A program made the position numbers and the translations under genes. The notes under the pieces are model-generated. The model was not told the DNA's origin, did not search any database, and saw only the letters and a list, made by a program, of their open reading frames with translations. A stretch of 64,000 nt of DNA. Source: an uncultured Bartonella sp. (lineage in GTDB: Bacteria > Pseudomonadota > Alphaproteobacteria > Rhizobiales > Rhizobiaceae). The stretch spans positions 1 to 64,000 of the forward strand of contig NZ_CALYQK010000003.1 of assembly GCF_945285465.1 (NCBI RefSeq), written 5' to 3'. This document shows positions 26,621-36,628 of this stretch, in pieces (within the stretch, counting starts at the first letter, position 1; each line of letters opens with the position of its first letter).

Positions 26621-27904
26621 ATGTTTGACAAAGACAGCATTTCGCCGGGTCGTTCATGGTATGAAGATAGCGTGACAGAGCGACCGGAACACCCCGCCCT
26701 TATCGGCCAAAAAGAATGCGATATTGCCATTGTCGGCGGTGGTTTTACCGGCCTTTCAGCCGCCTATCATCTAGCAAAAGCAGGTGTTAGGGTGGTACTT
26801 GTCGATGCAGCCCGTTTTGGCGATGGTGCATCCGGTCGCAATGGCGGCCAGCTTGGAACAGGGCAACGCCAATGGGTCGAAAAGCTTGAAAAAAAGCTCG
26901 GTTTCGAGCGGACAAAAGCACTGTTTGATTTGGCCGAGGAAGCCAAGGCGGATGTATTATCGTTGCATGAAAATAACGTGATAGATTTTGATTATAGGCA
27001 AGGGCAGTTGTCGCTTGCTCATAGAAAACGCGAACTTGCTGCCTATCAGACCCATGTCGAGACAATGGCGCGTTATGGCTATGACAAATTGTCGTTTATG
27101 AATGCGGCACAAACAACAGAGCACACCGGATCGGATTTTTATTTTGGCGGAATAAGAGATAGCGGGACCGGCCACATCCACCCGCTGAAATTCGTCATAG
27201 GACTTGCCGGATTGGCCAAAAAAGCCGGGGCAGAGCTTTTTGAAAAAACGCCGATAACAGCATTACAACCAAATGGCGGGAAATTTGTTATAACAGGTAG
27301 CAAAGGTTCTATTATTGCCGGGCGTGTTTTGCTCGCTACCAACGGGTATAATCTCGGTTTACAGCGTTTTGTTGAAAATTATATTGTGCCAATTCGTTCC
27401 TATATCGGGGCGACAGCACCCTTGCCGATCGACAGTGAAATTCTGCGCGGCGGCGAGGCCGTTGATGATTCACGCTTTGTTGTGCGCTATTTCCGGAAAA
27501 GTTCTGACAATCGGTTGCTTTTCGGTGGTGTGGAAAGTTATGGCACGAGCGTAGCCCGTCACCTTGCCGATCGTATTCGTGCCCAAATGACCGAAATCTT
27601 TCCAAAACTGGCAAAAACCCAGTTGACCCATAATTGGGGTGGAACAGTTGCCATTACCGTCGAACGGATGCCTTATGTAAGAGAGGTCATGCCCGGTGTC
27701 ACCTATTGTGGCGGTTATTCCGGCCACGGGGTGATGCTTGCACCTTTTATGGGCAAGCTTTATGCTGAAAGTATTTTGAAAAAGGGCGATCGCCTTTTGC
27801 TTTTTAAAGAGCTGAAAATCTCTTCTTTTCCGGGTGGAATAGCGTTGCGGGCACCCCTTCTGTGGTTGGCTATGCGGTTTTTTGCGCTAATGGACAAAAT
27901 TTGA
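26621..27904 (+). CDS. puuB: FAD-dependent oxidoreductase, probable gamma-glutamylputrescine oxidase
   Basis: A 427-residue DAO-family flavoprotein. The N-terminus SPGRSWYEDSVTERPEHPAL followed by CDIAIVGGGFTGLSAAYHLA (FAD Rossmann GxGxxG) and GASGRNGGQLGTGQRQW matches PuuB/OrdL proteins. The C-terminal YCGGYSGHGVMLAPFMGKL closes the FAD site. PuuB oxidises gamma-glutamylputrescine to the gamma-glutamyl aldehyde. It begins 11 bp after the PuuA-like gene with AGGA before the ATG at 26621, forming a two-gene operon. The following step (PuuC) is not linked; an aldehyde dehydrogenase at 6.5 kb and a PuuD-like hydrolase at 57 kb may complete the route. Confidence 0.85.
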   Translation: MFDKDSISPGRSWYEDSVTERPEHPALIGQKECDIAIVGGGFTGLSAAYHLAKAGVRVVLVDAARFGDGASGRNGGQLGTGQRQWVEKLEKKLGFERTKALFDLAEEAKADVLSLHENNVIDFDYRQGQLSLAHRKRELAAYQTHVETMARYGYDKLSFMNAAQTTEHTGSDFYFGGIRDSGTGHIHPLKFVIGLAGLAKKAGAELFEKTPITALQPNGGKFVITGSKGSIIAGRVLLATNGYNLGLQRFVENYIVPIRSYIGATAPLPIDSEILRGGEAVDDSRFVVRYFRKSSDNRLLFGGVESYGTSVARHLADRIRAQMTEIFPKLAKTQLTHNWGGTVAITVERMPYVREVMPGVTYCGGYSGHGVMLAPFMGKLYAESILKKGDRLLLFKELKISSFPGGIALRAPLLWLAMRFFALMDKI

Positions 27905-28209
27905 AAACGGGGTGTTTTCACCACTATGAACAACAAAAATCGGCAAGTTTTCATTTACTCTGATTGGAAACGCCATAAATGATAGAATTTTGCTGCTTTT
28001 ACAACAAAAAGGTTTTAACCACATATTGTCAGAGAGCGCTTGATGGCAGAGAAGTTGGAAAGAATTTAAAAAAAGAAGTCATAAAGACATTTTTTAATCG
28101 TTGGCCTATTGGCAAATCGGCAGCTTATTCTGTACACCACAGCATATATATTATGGTGTGATTAAGATTTCTGCAATAAGATGCAAAATTTAAGGATTCT
28201 AATATTTCA
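27905..28209. other. Intergenic region before zwf
   Basis: About 305 AT-rich bases. A 60-codon open frame (27979-28161) looks random. An inverted repeat, ACACCA (28134-28139) and TGGTGT (28154-28159), with 14 bp between, lies about 50 bp before the zwf start and could be an operator for the Entner-Doudoroff genes. No known consensus was matched. Confidence 0.35.
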
Positions 28210-29688
28210 ATGGTGAGCAAAATAATTCCTATCCCTCCGTTTGATTGCATCGTTTTTGGCGGTGCAGGTGACCTTGCCGAAAGAAAGTTGTTTCCTGCAC
28301 TTTATCATCGGCAATGCTCGGGTCAGTTTAGCGAGCCGACACGGATTATCGGTACATCGCGCACAAAATTGACTGATGACGAGTATCGCAAATTTGCCCG
28401 TGATGCGATTGAAAAACATGTTGCATCCGATGATATCGACAAAAATGAACTTGACCGTTTTTTGCAACGGCTAAGCTATGTTGCTGTTGATGCCACGACC
28501 GATGATGGCTGGGCCGATTTGAAAAAAGCTATTGAGCAGGATTGCGCAAATGAAATACGGGCTTTTTATTTGGCGGTAAGTCCGACGCTTTTTGGCAGTA
28601 TTGTCGAACATTTGGGCAAAAATGGTCTTGTTACCAAAAATAGCCGGATTATTGTGGAAAAGCCGATTGGCCGCAATCGGGAAACGGCAACCAAGCTCAA
28701 TGATACACTGGCGCGCGTTTTTCATGAAAACCAGATTTTCCGTATCGACCACTATCTGGGTAAGGAAACGGTGCAGAATCTTATGGCACTGCGTTTTGCC
28801 AATGCCCTTTATGAACCATTGTGGAATTCGGCTCACATTGATCATGTCCAGATAACAGTAGCCGAATCGGTTGGCCTTGAAGGACGTGGCGACTATTATG
28901 ACAATGCCGGTGCGCTTCGCGATATGGTACAAAACCATATGCTGCAACTGTTATGTCTGGTTGCCATGGAACCACCTTCTGCCAATACCGCCGATGTGGT
29001 GCGCGACGAAAAGCTTAAAGTGCTGCATTCGCTTTCGCCGATAGATAGCCACAATGTCACGACACGCACCGTGCGTGGCCAATATATGGCCGGTGCCTCA
29101 CCGAGCGGACCGGTCGGCTCTTATCTTGATGACCTTAAAAAAGATCATAGCAATACCGAAACTTTTGTGGCGCTGAAAATTGATATCAATAATTGGCGTT
29201 GGGCGGGAGCTCCATTTTATTTACGTACGGGAAAACGTCTGGCAACGCGGATGTCGGAAATTGTTGTCACTTTCAAGCCTATTCCCTACAATATATTCGG
29301 CGCCGATGCCGGTGAAATCGTTCCCAATCGTCTGGTTATTCGCCTCCAGCCGGATGAAGGTGTCAAGCAATGGCTAATGGTCAAGGATCCGGGGCCGGGG
29401 GGCATGCGTCTTCACCACATTCCTCTTGATATGACGTTTGCCGACTCGTTTCGCATTCGCAATCCTGATGCCTACGAGCGGCTTCTGATGGATGCCGTGC
29501 GTGGTAACCAGACGCTCTTTATGCGTCGTGACGAGGTCGAGGCGGCATGGGGGTTTGTCGATCCGATTGAAGAAGGTTGGGAAACAACAAAGATGCCCGT
29601 TCAAGGGTATACCGCTGGAACATGGGGGCCATCAAAATCAATTGCCTTGATCGAACGTGATGGCCGGACGTGGAACGATACAGTTTAG
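28210..29688 (+). CDS. zwf: Glucose-6-phosphate 1-dehydrogenase
   Basis: Zwf oxidises glucose-6-phosphate to 6-phosphogluconolactone, making NAD(P)H. The 492-residue product has the nucleotide-binding VFGGAGDLAERKLFPALY, the conserved VEKPIG turn, and the substrate-binding active site FRIDHYLGKETVQN with the catalytic His. AGGA lies upstream of the ATG. It is the first gene of a tight zwf-pgl-edd cluster (9- and 13-bp gaps), the same order as in Sinorhizobium and Agrobacterium, so its main role is feeding the Entner-Doudoroff pathway. Confidence 0.97.
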   Translation: MVSKIIPIPPFDCIVFGGAGDLAERKLFPALYHRQCSGQFSEPTRIIGTSRTKLTDDEYRKFARDAIEKHVASDDIDKNELDRFLQRLSYVAVDATTDDGWADLKKAIEQDCANEIRAFYLAVSPTLFGSIVEHLGKNGLVTKNSRIIVEKPIGRNRETATKLNDTLARVFHENQIFRIDHYLGKETVQNLMALRFANALYEPLWNSAHIDHVQITVAESVGLEGRGDYYDNAGALRDMVQNHMLQLLCLVAMEPPSANTADVVRDEKLKVLHSLSPIDSHNVTTRTVRGQYMAGASPSGPVGSYLDDLKKDHSNTETFVALKIDINNWRWAGAPFYLRTGKRLATRMSEIVVTFKPIPYNIFGADAGEIVPNRLVIRLQPDEGVKQWLMVKDPGPGGMRLHHIPLDMTFADSFRIRNPDAYERLLMDAVRGNQTLFMRRDEVEAAWGFVDPIEEGWETTKMPVQGYTAGTWGPSKSIALIERDGRTWNDTV

Positions 29689-29697
29689 GGTATTGCT

Positions 29698-30465
29698 ATG
29701 AGCTTGATGGACACAAACCGGTTAAATTTTGATACACCCTCGACACTGGCTTCGGCTTTGGCTGACCGCGTTGCGGCCGAATTGAGTGTTGCAATTGTCG
29801 AGCGCAAACAGGCGGTGCTGGCTGTTTCGGGCGGCAAAACGCCCGAGCTGTTTTTTCATTATCTGGCCAAAGCCGATATTGATTGGAAAAATATTCTCGT
29901 CACATTGGTCGATGAACGGTTTGTGCCTGTTACCGACGAGCGTTCCAACGAGCGTCTGGTGCGTGCAACTTTATTGCAAAATTTTGCTTCAAAAGCGCGA
30001 TTTTACGGTTTTTATAATCCGGCAATAACCGCCGAGCTTGCGGCATTTTCCGCGGCAAGTCGTGTCAACGGTTTGCCACGGCCGTTTGATGTCATTGTCC
30101 TTGGCATGGGAACAGACGGGCACACAGCATCGTTTTTCCCCCGCGGTGACCGGCTGAAACAGGCAATTGATCCTGAGTCACGGGCACTGGTCTTGCCAAT
30201 TCACGCGCGCGGCTTGAAGGAAGCGCGATTGACACTTACATTGCCTGTCATTGCCGAGGCGCGTTTTATTGCTCTTCATATTGAAGGACAGGACAAGCTA
30301 AATGTTTTTGAACGCGCTTTGGAGGATGGGCCGATAGCAGAATTGCCGATTCGTGCGGTGTTGAAATATACCCGCCATCCGATTCAGGTTTATTGGTCGC
30401 CAAATGAAGATGGCAAACAACAACCGGGTGGCAACCATGTGTTGTTTGACACGGTTTCAGTCTAG
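29698..30465 (+). CDS. pgl: 6-phosphogluconolactonase
   Basis: Pgl (DevB type) hydrolyses 6-phosphogluconolactone to 6-phosphogluconate. The 255-residue product has the sugar-phosphate isomerase-like fold with VSGGKTPELFF near the N-terminus, VDERFVPVTDERSNERL (the conserved DER-x-V motif) and VLGMGTDGHTASFFP (GxGxDGHTASLFP signature). AGGGT precedes the ATG. It sits between zwf and edd and is clearly cotranscribed. Confidence 0.95.
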   Translation: MSLMDTNRLNFDTPSTLASALADRVAAELSVAIVERKQAVLAVSGGKTPELFFHYLAKADIDWKNILVTLVDERFVPVTDERSNERLVRATLLQNFASKARFYGFYNPAITAELAAFSAASRVNGLPRPFDVIVLGMGTDGHTASFFPRGDRLKQAIDPESRALVLPIHARGLKEARLTLTLPVIAEARFIALHIEGQDKLNVFERALEDGPIAELPIRAVLKYTRHPIQVYWSPNEDGKQQPGGNHVLFDTVSV

Positions 30466-30478
30466 GAGATAAAAAACA

Positions 30479-32311
30479 ATGGCTCTTTCGAGCACAATTG
30501 CGGCGGTAACGGAACGAATCCGTGAACGGTCGAAGCCCGGTCGCGAGGTCTATCTTGACCGCATAGCCCGGGCAACACGCAATCGTCCGCGTCGCAGCTT
30601 TTTTGCCTGTGCCAATCAGGCGCATAGTTTTGCTGCTTGTCCACCCCTCGATAAGGAACGACTGAAAGAGGATGTTGTCGGCAATATTGGCATTATCACC
30701 GCCTATAATGATATGCTTTCTGCCCACCAACCGTTCGAGACATATCCTGAAATCATCAGACAGACGGCTCGCCAGGCTGGCGGGGTGGCCGAAGTAGCCG
30801 GTGGCGTGCCAGCAATGTGTGATGGTATTACCCAGGGTTACGCCGGCATGGAGCTTTCACTTTTTTCACGCGATGTCATTGCTATGGCGACAGCCGTCGG
30901 GCTTTCGCATGATGTTTTTGATGCCGCGCTTTATTTGGGTATTTGCGACAAGATTGTGCCAGGCCTTGTGATTGGCGCATTGACATTCGGACATATACCG
31001 GCAATATTTGTTCCGGCAGGGCCGATGACAACCGGTCAGGGCAATGATGAAAAAGCAAAAATCCGCCAGCTTTATGCCGAAGGCAAGGTCGACCGCAAGG
31101 CACTGCTTCAATCAGAATCAACATCCTATCACGGGCCGGGAACCTGCACTTTTTACGGCACCGCCAATTCCAACCAGATGATGATGGAAATGATGGGGCT
31201 TCATATGCCCGGTGCTGCCTTCATCAATCCCAATACACCGTTGCGTGATGCACTGACGCGCGAGGCCACAAGACGTGCATTGCAAATTACAGCGCTTGGC
31301 AACGAATTCACACCTGTCGGGGCTATGATTGATGAAAAATCTTTTGTCAATGCAATTGTCGGGCTGAATGCCACGGGTGGATCGACAAATCATACCATTC
31401 ACCTCATCGCTATGGCGCATGCGGCCGGAATAAAATTAAGCTGGGCCGATATTGCCGAGATCTCGTCGGTTGTTCCGCTTCTTGCCCGGGTTTATCCGAA
31501 TGGTTTGGCTGATGTGAATTATTTTCATGCTGCTGGTGGTATGGGATTTATTATTAAACAACTTATTGAAGCAGGTCTTGTGCATGAAGATGTGCGTACT
31601 GTTTTTGGCGAAGGATTGAGTGCTTATGCGAGCGAACCCAAGCTTGGCAGCGATGGTCTGGTTGTGCGTGAAACTGCCCCCGATAAAAGCGGCGATGACA
31701 AAGTACTGACCGGCTGGCGCAAACCGTTTCAGCCTGATGGCGGTATTCGGATATTAACAGGTAATATGGGAGCGGCGATTATCAAGGTTTCAGCCGTCAA
31801 GCCCGGGCGTTGGCTGGTTGAAGCACCGGTTCTCGTATTTGACGATCAGGCCGGCCTTCAGGAAGCATTCAAGGCAGGCAAGCTTGATGGCAAGGATTTT
31901 ATTGCGGTTATCCGCTATCAAGGGCCGAAAGCCAACGGTATGCCGGAATTGCACAAATTGACAACGGTTCTTGGTGTGTTGCAAGATCGCGGACAAAAGG
32001 TCGCGCTTGTCACCGACGGGCGCATGTCGGGAGCATCAGGCAAAATACCGGCCGCTATCCACGTCACACCGGAGGCGCTTGACAACGGACCTATTGCAAA
32101 ACTGCGCGATGGCGATGTTGTTCGGCTTGATGCCAACAATGGTACATTGACGGTTATTGTTGACGACAAAGAATTTGATAGCCGCCCTGTCAACCACCCG
32201 GATCTTTCTGCCAACGAGTTCGGCACAGGACGCGAGCTTTTTCATGCGTTCCGCCAGTTTGTCGGCCGCGCCGACCAAGGAGCAAGTGTTGTTGTTGGCT
32301 ATACAAACTAG
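30479..32311 (+). CDS. edd: 6-phosphogluconate dehydratase
   Basis: Edd dehydrates 6-phosphogluconate to 2-keto-3-deoxy-6-phosphogluconate, the defining Entner-Doudoroff step. The 610-residue length separates it from the ~560-620-residue IlvD, and the sequence follows Edd: [33 protein letters not shown] and [15 protein letters not shown] (Cys residues for the iron-sulfur cluster), [15 protein letters not shown], and [17 protein letters not shown] near the C-terminus. AGGAGATAAAAAACA precedes the ATG. KDPG aldolase (eda) is not in this window. Confidence 0.96.
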   Translation: MALSSTIAAVTERIRERSKPGREVYLDRIARATRNRPRRSFFACANQAHSFAACPPLDKERLKEDVVGNIGIITAYNDMLSAHQPFETYPEIIRQTARQAGGVAEVAGGVPAMCDGITQGYAGMELSLFSRDVIAMATAVGLSHDVFDAALYLGICDKIVPGLVIGALTFGHIPAIFVPAGPMTTGQGNDEKAKIRQLYAEGKVDRKALLQSESTSYHGPGTCTFYGTANSNQMMMEMMGLHMPGAAFINPNTPLRDALTREATRRALQITALGNEFTPVGAMIDEKSFVNAIVGLNATGGSTNHTIHLIAMAHAAGIKLSWADIAEISSVVPLLARVYPNGLADVNYFHAAGGMGFIIKQLIEAGLVHEDVRTVFGEGLSAYASEPKLGSDGLVVRETAPDKSGDDKVLTGWRKPFQPDGGIRILTGNMGAAIIKVSAVKPGRWLVEAPVLVFDDQAGLQEAFKAGKLDGKDFIAVIRYQGPKANGMPELHKLTTVLGVLQDRGQKVALVTDGRMSGASGKIPAAIHVTPEALDNGPIAKLRDGDVVRLDANNGTLTVIVDDKEFDSRPVNHPDLSANEFGTGRELFHAFRQFVGRADQGASVVVGYTN

Positions 32312-32416
32312 CGTTGTTTTGTGAGCCGATGTCGGGTCAATAAAACCGTTGGGACAAACGCCATTACGACAAAAGCCATTGGTAGGTGAAAAAACCAAGG
32401 TTAGGTAAACGATTTT

Positions 32417-32445
32417 GCGAACCCGATTTTAATAGCCGGGTTCGC
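32417..32445. terminator. Hairpin between convergent edd and folD
   Basis: GCGAACCCG (32417-32425) and CGGGTTCGC (32437-32445) are perfect 9-bp GC-rich arms with an 11-nt loop. They lie 105 bp after edd and 18 bp after the end of folD. No U-tract is present on either strand, so the terminator role rests on position. Confidence 0.5.
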
Positions 32446-32462
32446 CAGCCTGAAACTTTTAT

Positions 32463-33362
32463 TCAGAATCTGGGAAACGGCAATTTATTAGCCTTACATG
32501 CAGCTTTAAGGGTATTTGCCATGAGCATGGCAATGGTCATCGGACCGACACCGCCGGGCACCGGTGTAATAAAACCGGCTACTTTTTCCGCCTCGTGATA
32601 ATCGACATCACCGACCAGACGGGTTTTGCCTTCGCCTTTTTCCGGTGCCGGAATGCGATTGATACCGACATCAATGACTGTCGCACCGGGTTTTATCCAG
32701 TCGCCTTTGATCATCTCGGGTTTGCCAACTGCGGCAACAAGAATATCGGCACTACGGCACACATCGTCAATTTCGCGTGTGCGACTATGGGCGATCGTTA
32801 CCGTGGCATTGGCGGCAAGAAGAAGGGCGGCCACCGGTTTGCCAACAATATTGGACCGGCCGACAACAACAGCATCAAGTCCCGATAAGTCCTTGCCAAG
32901 GCCATTTTCAATCATCAGCATGACACCTGCCGGTGTGCATGGCACGAATGCATCGGCAATTGCACCGGTGGCAAGCTTTCCGGCATTGATATAATGGAAA
33001 CCGTCAACATCCTTATTTGGCGAAATTGTCTGTATGACGTGGTCGGCATTGATGTGTGCGGGCAGCGGTAATTGTACAAGAATACCGTGAATATCGGGGT
33101 CATGGTTTAATTCCTGAATCAATGCAAGAAGCTCTTCTTCGCGGGTTTTTTCGTCCAAAGCATATTTATTTGACAGAAAACCACATTCTTCGGCACGCTT
33201 CTGTTTGGAAGCAACATAAACCTGACTTGCAGAATTCTCGCCGACAATAATTACGGCAATTCCCGGTTGGATATTATGTTGTTGGCGTAAGACAACTGTT
33301 TCGTCTTTCACTCTGGCAAGGATGTCTTCAGAAAGTTTTTTCCCGTCAATCACATTGGCCAT
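32463..33362 (-). CDS. folD: Bifunctional methylenetetrahydrofolate dehydrogenase / cyclohydrolase
   Basis: FolD interconverts 5,10-methylene-THF, methenyl-THF and 10-formyl-THF, supplying one-carbon units and NADPH. The 299-residue product carries the substrate-site segment [14 protein letters not shown] (Tyr and catalytic Lys), [38 protein letters not shown] (NADP site), HSRTREI and the C-terminal [15 protein letters not shown]. The ATG at 33362 is chosen with AGGAAA upstream; a TTG immediately before it is not needed. Confidence 0.97.
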   Translation of the reverse strand: MANVIDGKKLSEDILARVKDETVVLRQQHNIQPGIAVIIVGENSASQVYVASKQKRAEECGFLSNKYALDEKTREEELLALIQELNHDPDIHGILVQLPLPAHINADHVIQTISPNKDVDGFHYINAGKLATGAIADAFVPCTPAGVMLMIENGLGKDLSGLDAVVVGRSNIVGKPVAALLLAANATVTIAHSRTREIDDVCRSADILVAAVGKPEMIKGDWIKPGATVIDVGINRIPAPEKGEGKTRLVGDVDYHEAEKVAGFITPVPGGVGPMTIAMLMANTLKAACKANKLPFPRF

Positions 33363-33615
33363 CAAGGTTTCCTTTCATAGGCTTTTTGTTTTGTTTTAAA
33401 ACATTTGACAGAAATAAAATAGAGCTTTGTGGCAATATTGCACGGAAATGGGACGAAGATCGACAGCTAATATTTTCACCAATCATCAATAGGCACACTG
33501 AAATGGCCAAACAAAATAACCGGCAACAAAAGCATTAACAAAAATGCGCCGATTGATTTGTTATTGGCGCAGGCAATCAAGAAGATGTGCCGTTGGCAAG
33601 ACTACTGAACATTTC

Positions 33616-34347
33616 TTATCGTAAAAGCCATCCCAAGATTGGGGCGAGCAAAACATTGACAATGCCGACCATCACCATCACCAGACCGGCAATAGAACCT
33701 TCTTCGCGACCCATTTGATGGGCACGGGCCACGCCGGCACCATGGGCTCCCATGCCGAATAATGCACCGCGCGCAAGCGAAGAGCGCAATGGCAGATACT
33801 TAATGATCACTTCTCCAAGAGCGGCACCAAGAACACCGGTTAAAACAACAAAAATTGCCGTAAGATCAGGAATACCGCCAATATCTCCCGAAACAGTCAT
33901 AGCAAAAGGAGTACTTATCGAGCGCGGCATGAGACTTAAACGCAAAGTCGGATCGAGTTGCAAGAGGCTGGCTAGCCCCCACGCCGAAAGCATTGAGGCA
34001 AAAGACCCGACGAAAATACCAACGGTCAAAATAATCCAATTTCTTGCAATAATCCGCCGTTGTTGCCAAATCGGCACGGCAAAAGCCACAGTCACCGGCC
34101 CAAGTACAGCAACCAGCCAGTGTGTGGCACTGATATAGTGGGCATAATCGCCATTGAGTAAAACAACGACGATCATCAGAAGTAGCGGCGTCACGGCAAG
34201 CGGCGTCAGCCACCAATAGGAAAAACGCCGGTAAAATGCTTTGGCAGCCATATAAAGAAGAATGGTTACAAGCGACCAGAAAAGGGTGCGGAAAACAGGA
34301 TTGGTATAAAGCTCGATATCCGACATATATTGTTCAATGTTTGACAT
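33616..34347 (-). CDS. lrgB: LrgB/CidB-family membrane protein
   Basis: A 243-residue inner-membrane protein with about six to eight helices. It carries the LrgB family features PRSISTPFAMTVSGDIGGIP, LFGMGAHGAGVARAHQMG and GSIAGLVMVMVGIVNVLLAPIL. LrgA/LrgB pairs are holin-like proteins linked to murein hydrolase control, and in some bacteria and plastids to pyruvate or glycolate export. It overlaps the end of lrgA by 14 bp and is cotranscribed with it. Confidence 0.93.
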   Translation of the reverse strand: MSNIEQYMSDIELYTNPVFRTLFWSLVTILLYMAAKAFYRRFSYWWLTPLAVTPLLLMIVVVLLNGDYAHYISATHWLVAVLGPVTVAFAVPIWQQRRIIARNWIILTVGIFVGSFASMLSAWGLASLLQLDPTLRLSLMPRSISTPFAMTVSGDIGGIPDLTAIFVVLTGVLGAALGEVIIKYLPLRSSLARGALFGMGAHGAGVARAHQMGREEGSIAGLVMVMVGIVNVLLAPILGWLLR

Positions 34348-34741
34348 GACGCAACAACATCCAGCGATAACAAAGGTCGATGGTCAAAGCGGTAACGCTC
34401 ATGACAACAAATGTACCGCCTAAAATGACAACGAGAATTTTGATGCCCAACAGGCCGATAAATTCCTTATGATTGAGCAGAGCCAAAACAGCCGGCACAA
34501 AAAACAGCAACATTTCGGCAATCAGCCAATCGGCACCGCGTTTTATGCTGATCGTGCTGATTTTTCCGCTAGCCAGCGCAAGGATCGCAAGTGCCATTCC
34601 GACAATGGCACCGGGAATAGGCAAATGGAGCAGGCGGCCAATGATTTCGCCTATAATCCAGAAGACACAAAGAACACCCATCTGGGCAAAAATATTGTGA
34701 CGGACAAAATGGCGTGTCTGGACGGCAAGGCGATGCTTCAT
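34334..34741 (-). CDS. lrgA: LrgA/CidA-family holin-like membrane protein
   Basis: A 135-residue protein with four predicted helices. The family core is GRLLHLPIPGAIVGMALAIL followed by ADWLIAEMLLFFVPAVLALL (the LLFFVP motif). AGGAG precedes the ATG at 34741. It is upstream partner of lrgB. A LysR regulator is transcribed divergently from 34834, as CidR is with cidAB in Firmicutes, so this pair is probably switched by that regulator in response to a metabolic signal. Confidence 0.93.
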   Translation of the reverse strand: MKHRLAVQTRHFVRHNIFAQMGVLCVFWIIGEIIGRLLHLPIPGAIVGMALAILALASGKISTISIKRGADWLIAEMLLFFVPAVLALLNHKEFIGLLGIKILVVILGGTFVVMSVTALTIDLCYRWMLLRHVKH

Positions 34742-34789
34742 TTCTAAACTCCTGTTCTGCTAATAGATAAGAGATGTTGAAACATTCGT

Positions 34790-34810
34790 AAAATGAATTG
34801 AATTCATTTT
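34790..34810. promoter_or_regulatory. Perfect palindrome in the lrgA/LysR divergent promoter region
   Basis: AAAATGAATT (34790-34799) and AATTCATTTT (34801-34810) are exact inverted arms around a single central G. The site is 49 bp before lrgA and 24 bp before the regulator. LysR-type proteins bind dyads of the T-N11-A kind in exactly this position, so it is the likely operator. Confidence 0.65.
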
Positions 34811-34833
34811 TATTATTCCTATATAGAATAGCT

Positions 34834-35763
34834 ATGCAAATCAGAACACTTGAAGCCTTTGTAGAAATTATTCGCCAGAACGGTTTTTCTGCTGCTGCCA
34901 AAATTTTGAACTCGACACAATCGACAATCAGCAAGTCATTGGCGCAACTTGAACGCCAGTTTGCTACCAAATTGGTGATTCGCAATAAAGGGAAATTGCA
35001 ACTTACCGCTGCCGGTGAATATGTCTATCGCCACGCCCAGAAAATTCTTGTCGAAGAAGACGCTATGGAACGCGAAATAGCCGACCTTAAAGGTTTAAAG
35101 CGCGGTGTTTTAAAAATAGGTTTGCCGCCGATTGGCAGCTCGGAACTTTTTGCGCCTGTTCTTGCCCGTTATACTTCTTCGCATCCCCAGATAGACATCA
35201 ATATTGTCGAACACGGCAGCAAAAGGCTGGAGGAAATGGTTTATTCGGGAGAAATCGAGCTTGCCGGTTCACTCGTTCCCGTTGCACATGGTTTTGACTA
35301 TCAAAGCGTGCGAAACGACCCGGTTGTTGCCCTTATGCCAGCAAGCCTTGCGGCAGGGCGCAAACAGATTACCGGCAAAGAGCTTGCCCAATATCCATTT
35401 GTGTTGTTTGCAAGCCAGTTTGCTTTAACGCCGCTTGTCATTGCAGCCTTCCATAAACAGGGACTGGAGCCATCAGTTTCCGCGCGTTCTAGCCAGATTG
35501 ATTTTTTGTTCGGTCTTGTTGCTGCCGGAATGGGGGTCGGTTTTCTACCACGTATGATAGCTGAAAAACGCAATGTCAAAAATGTCCAGATGGTAGAAAT
35601 TACCGATATGGCTATCGAATGGCACATGGCACTGATCTGGCGCAGCAATAACCATCTATCTTATGCAGCCCGTGAATGGCTACACCTTGCCAGTCAATAT
35701 CACGGCGAACCCAATATAGAAACATCTAAAATAATCACGGATGGCAAAACCAATAAGTCATGA
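34834..35763 (+). CDS. LysR-family transcriptional regulator
   Basis: A 309-residue LysR-type regulator. N-terminal winged helix: MQIRTLEAFVEIIRQNGFSA, then LNSTQSTISKSLAQLERQ (recognition helix) and LTAAGEYVYRHAQKIL. C-terminal periplasmic-binding-like effector domain starts GVLKIGLPPIGSSELFAPVL. I start at the ATG at 34834; the upstream frame to 34798 is inside the operator. Divergent from lrgAB, which it likely regulates (compare CidR). The effector cannot be deduced. Confidence 0.93.
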   Translation: MQIRTLEAFVEIIRQNGFSAAAKILNSTQSTISKSLAQLERQFATKLVIRNKGKLQLTAAGEYVYRHAQKILVEEDAMEREIADLKGLKRGVLKIGLPPIGSSELFAPVLARYTSSHPQIDINIVEHGSKRLEEMVYSGEIELAGSLVPVAHGFDYQSVRNDPVVALMPASLAAGRKQITGKELAQYPFVLFASQFALTPLVIAAFHKQGLEPSVSARSSQIDFLFGLVAAGMGVGFLPRMIAEKRNVKNVQMVEITDMAIEWHMALIWRSNNHLSYAAREWLHLASQYHGEPNIETSKIITDGKTNKS

Positions 35764-35911
35764 CCACCGGCTGGAAAACAATAAAATTTTCGACATCTAT
35801 TAATCCGCTTGCATAAGTTTGTTAAATTTATAGTATTGCAGAGTTCAGAAAGCTGACGGAATTTTATAAAAACCGGTTTTCAGGGACGAAAATGGGGCAA
35901 CCAAGAATAGG

Positions 35912-36547
35912 ATGGGTAAGATGGCACGGCAAAAAAGACGGCTGGTTATCGTCGGTAATGCAGATTTGCCGCAGGATCTTTCCGGACAGATAGATTCAGC
36001 CGATTTTGTACTGCGTTTCAACCGTCCGCGTTTTATTGGCGGTTGGGGTGGCACAAAGACAGATTGTCTTATGATGTGTAATTCTGGCAAACCGATGCAG
36101 GAAAAGTTGAAAGACAATTCATTTGTTGCAGAAGAGTTTTTTCGCCAGGCCGGACAAATCGTGCTTGTCTACCACCCCTACATTATGAAAACCTATTTTA
36201 GACAACCGAGTTTCTCTTCAAAAGTGCTAAAACATCGCCGGCTGGACTGGACCGATGAAGCAATCAGAATTTTTGGCGAAGCAGGCAAGGATGTTGTTAT
36301 AAAATCGGCACAATTTTATTTGGATGCCTGTGCCGAAATCGGCATAAAGGGAAAAGCACTTTCCGAGTGGTTTCCCTCGACCGGCTATCTCGGCATATGG
36401 GATTGCCTCAAGCATTTTGATTTGTCGCAATGGGACCTTTATTTATGCGGTTTTACCTGGCAGGGTTGGAAACATCATAACTGGTCTTCGGAAGAACAGT
36501 GGGTTCGGGCACGAATTTCCGAGGGAACGTGCCATTTCTTGTGTTAG
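35912..36547 (+). CDS. GT29-like (sialyltransferase-fold-like) protein
   Basis: A 211-residue protein. The N-terminal RLVIVGNADLPQDLSGQID, then DFVLRFNRPRFIGGWGGTKT and DCLMMCNSG, resembles the donor-binding motif of family 29 glycosyltransferases (VGN-x(n)-D-x-V-x-R-x-N with GxKTD). FPSTGYLGIWDCLKHFD resembles their second conserved motif (S/T-G-x-x), and LYLCGFTWQGWKHHNW may correspond to the third, with His pairs. Rhizobial homologues are often called 'urease operon accessory protein', a label with no functional support. It leads a cluster with a GT25 transferase and a polysaccharide deacetylase. The start could be ATG 35912 or 35921. Transferase activity is an inference. Confidence 0.65.
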   Translation: MGKMARQKRRLVIVGNADLPQDLSGQIDSADFVLRFNRPRFIGGWGGTKTDCLMMCNSGKPMQEKLKDNSFVAEEFFRQAGQIVLVYHPYIMKTYFRQPSFSSKVLKHRRLDWTDEAIRIFGEAGKDVVIKSAQFYLDACAEIGIKGKALSEWFPSTGYLGIWDCLKHFDLSQWDLYLCGFTWQGWKHHNWSSEEQWVRARISEGTCHFLC

Positions 36548-36628
36548 ACACCTCATTTCAAAGTTGTTTTTTCACTGCTCATGAGTAGTATCAGCTATTC
36601 CGGTTAATAGCTCGTGTGCAAGCTTGGG

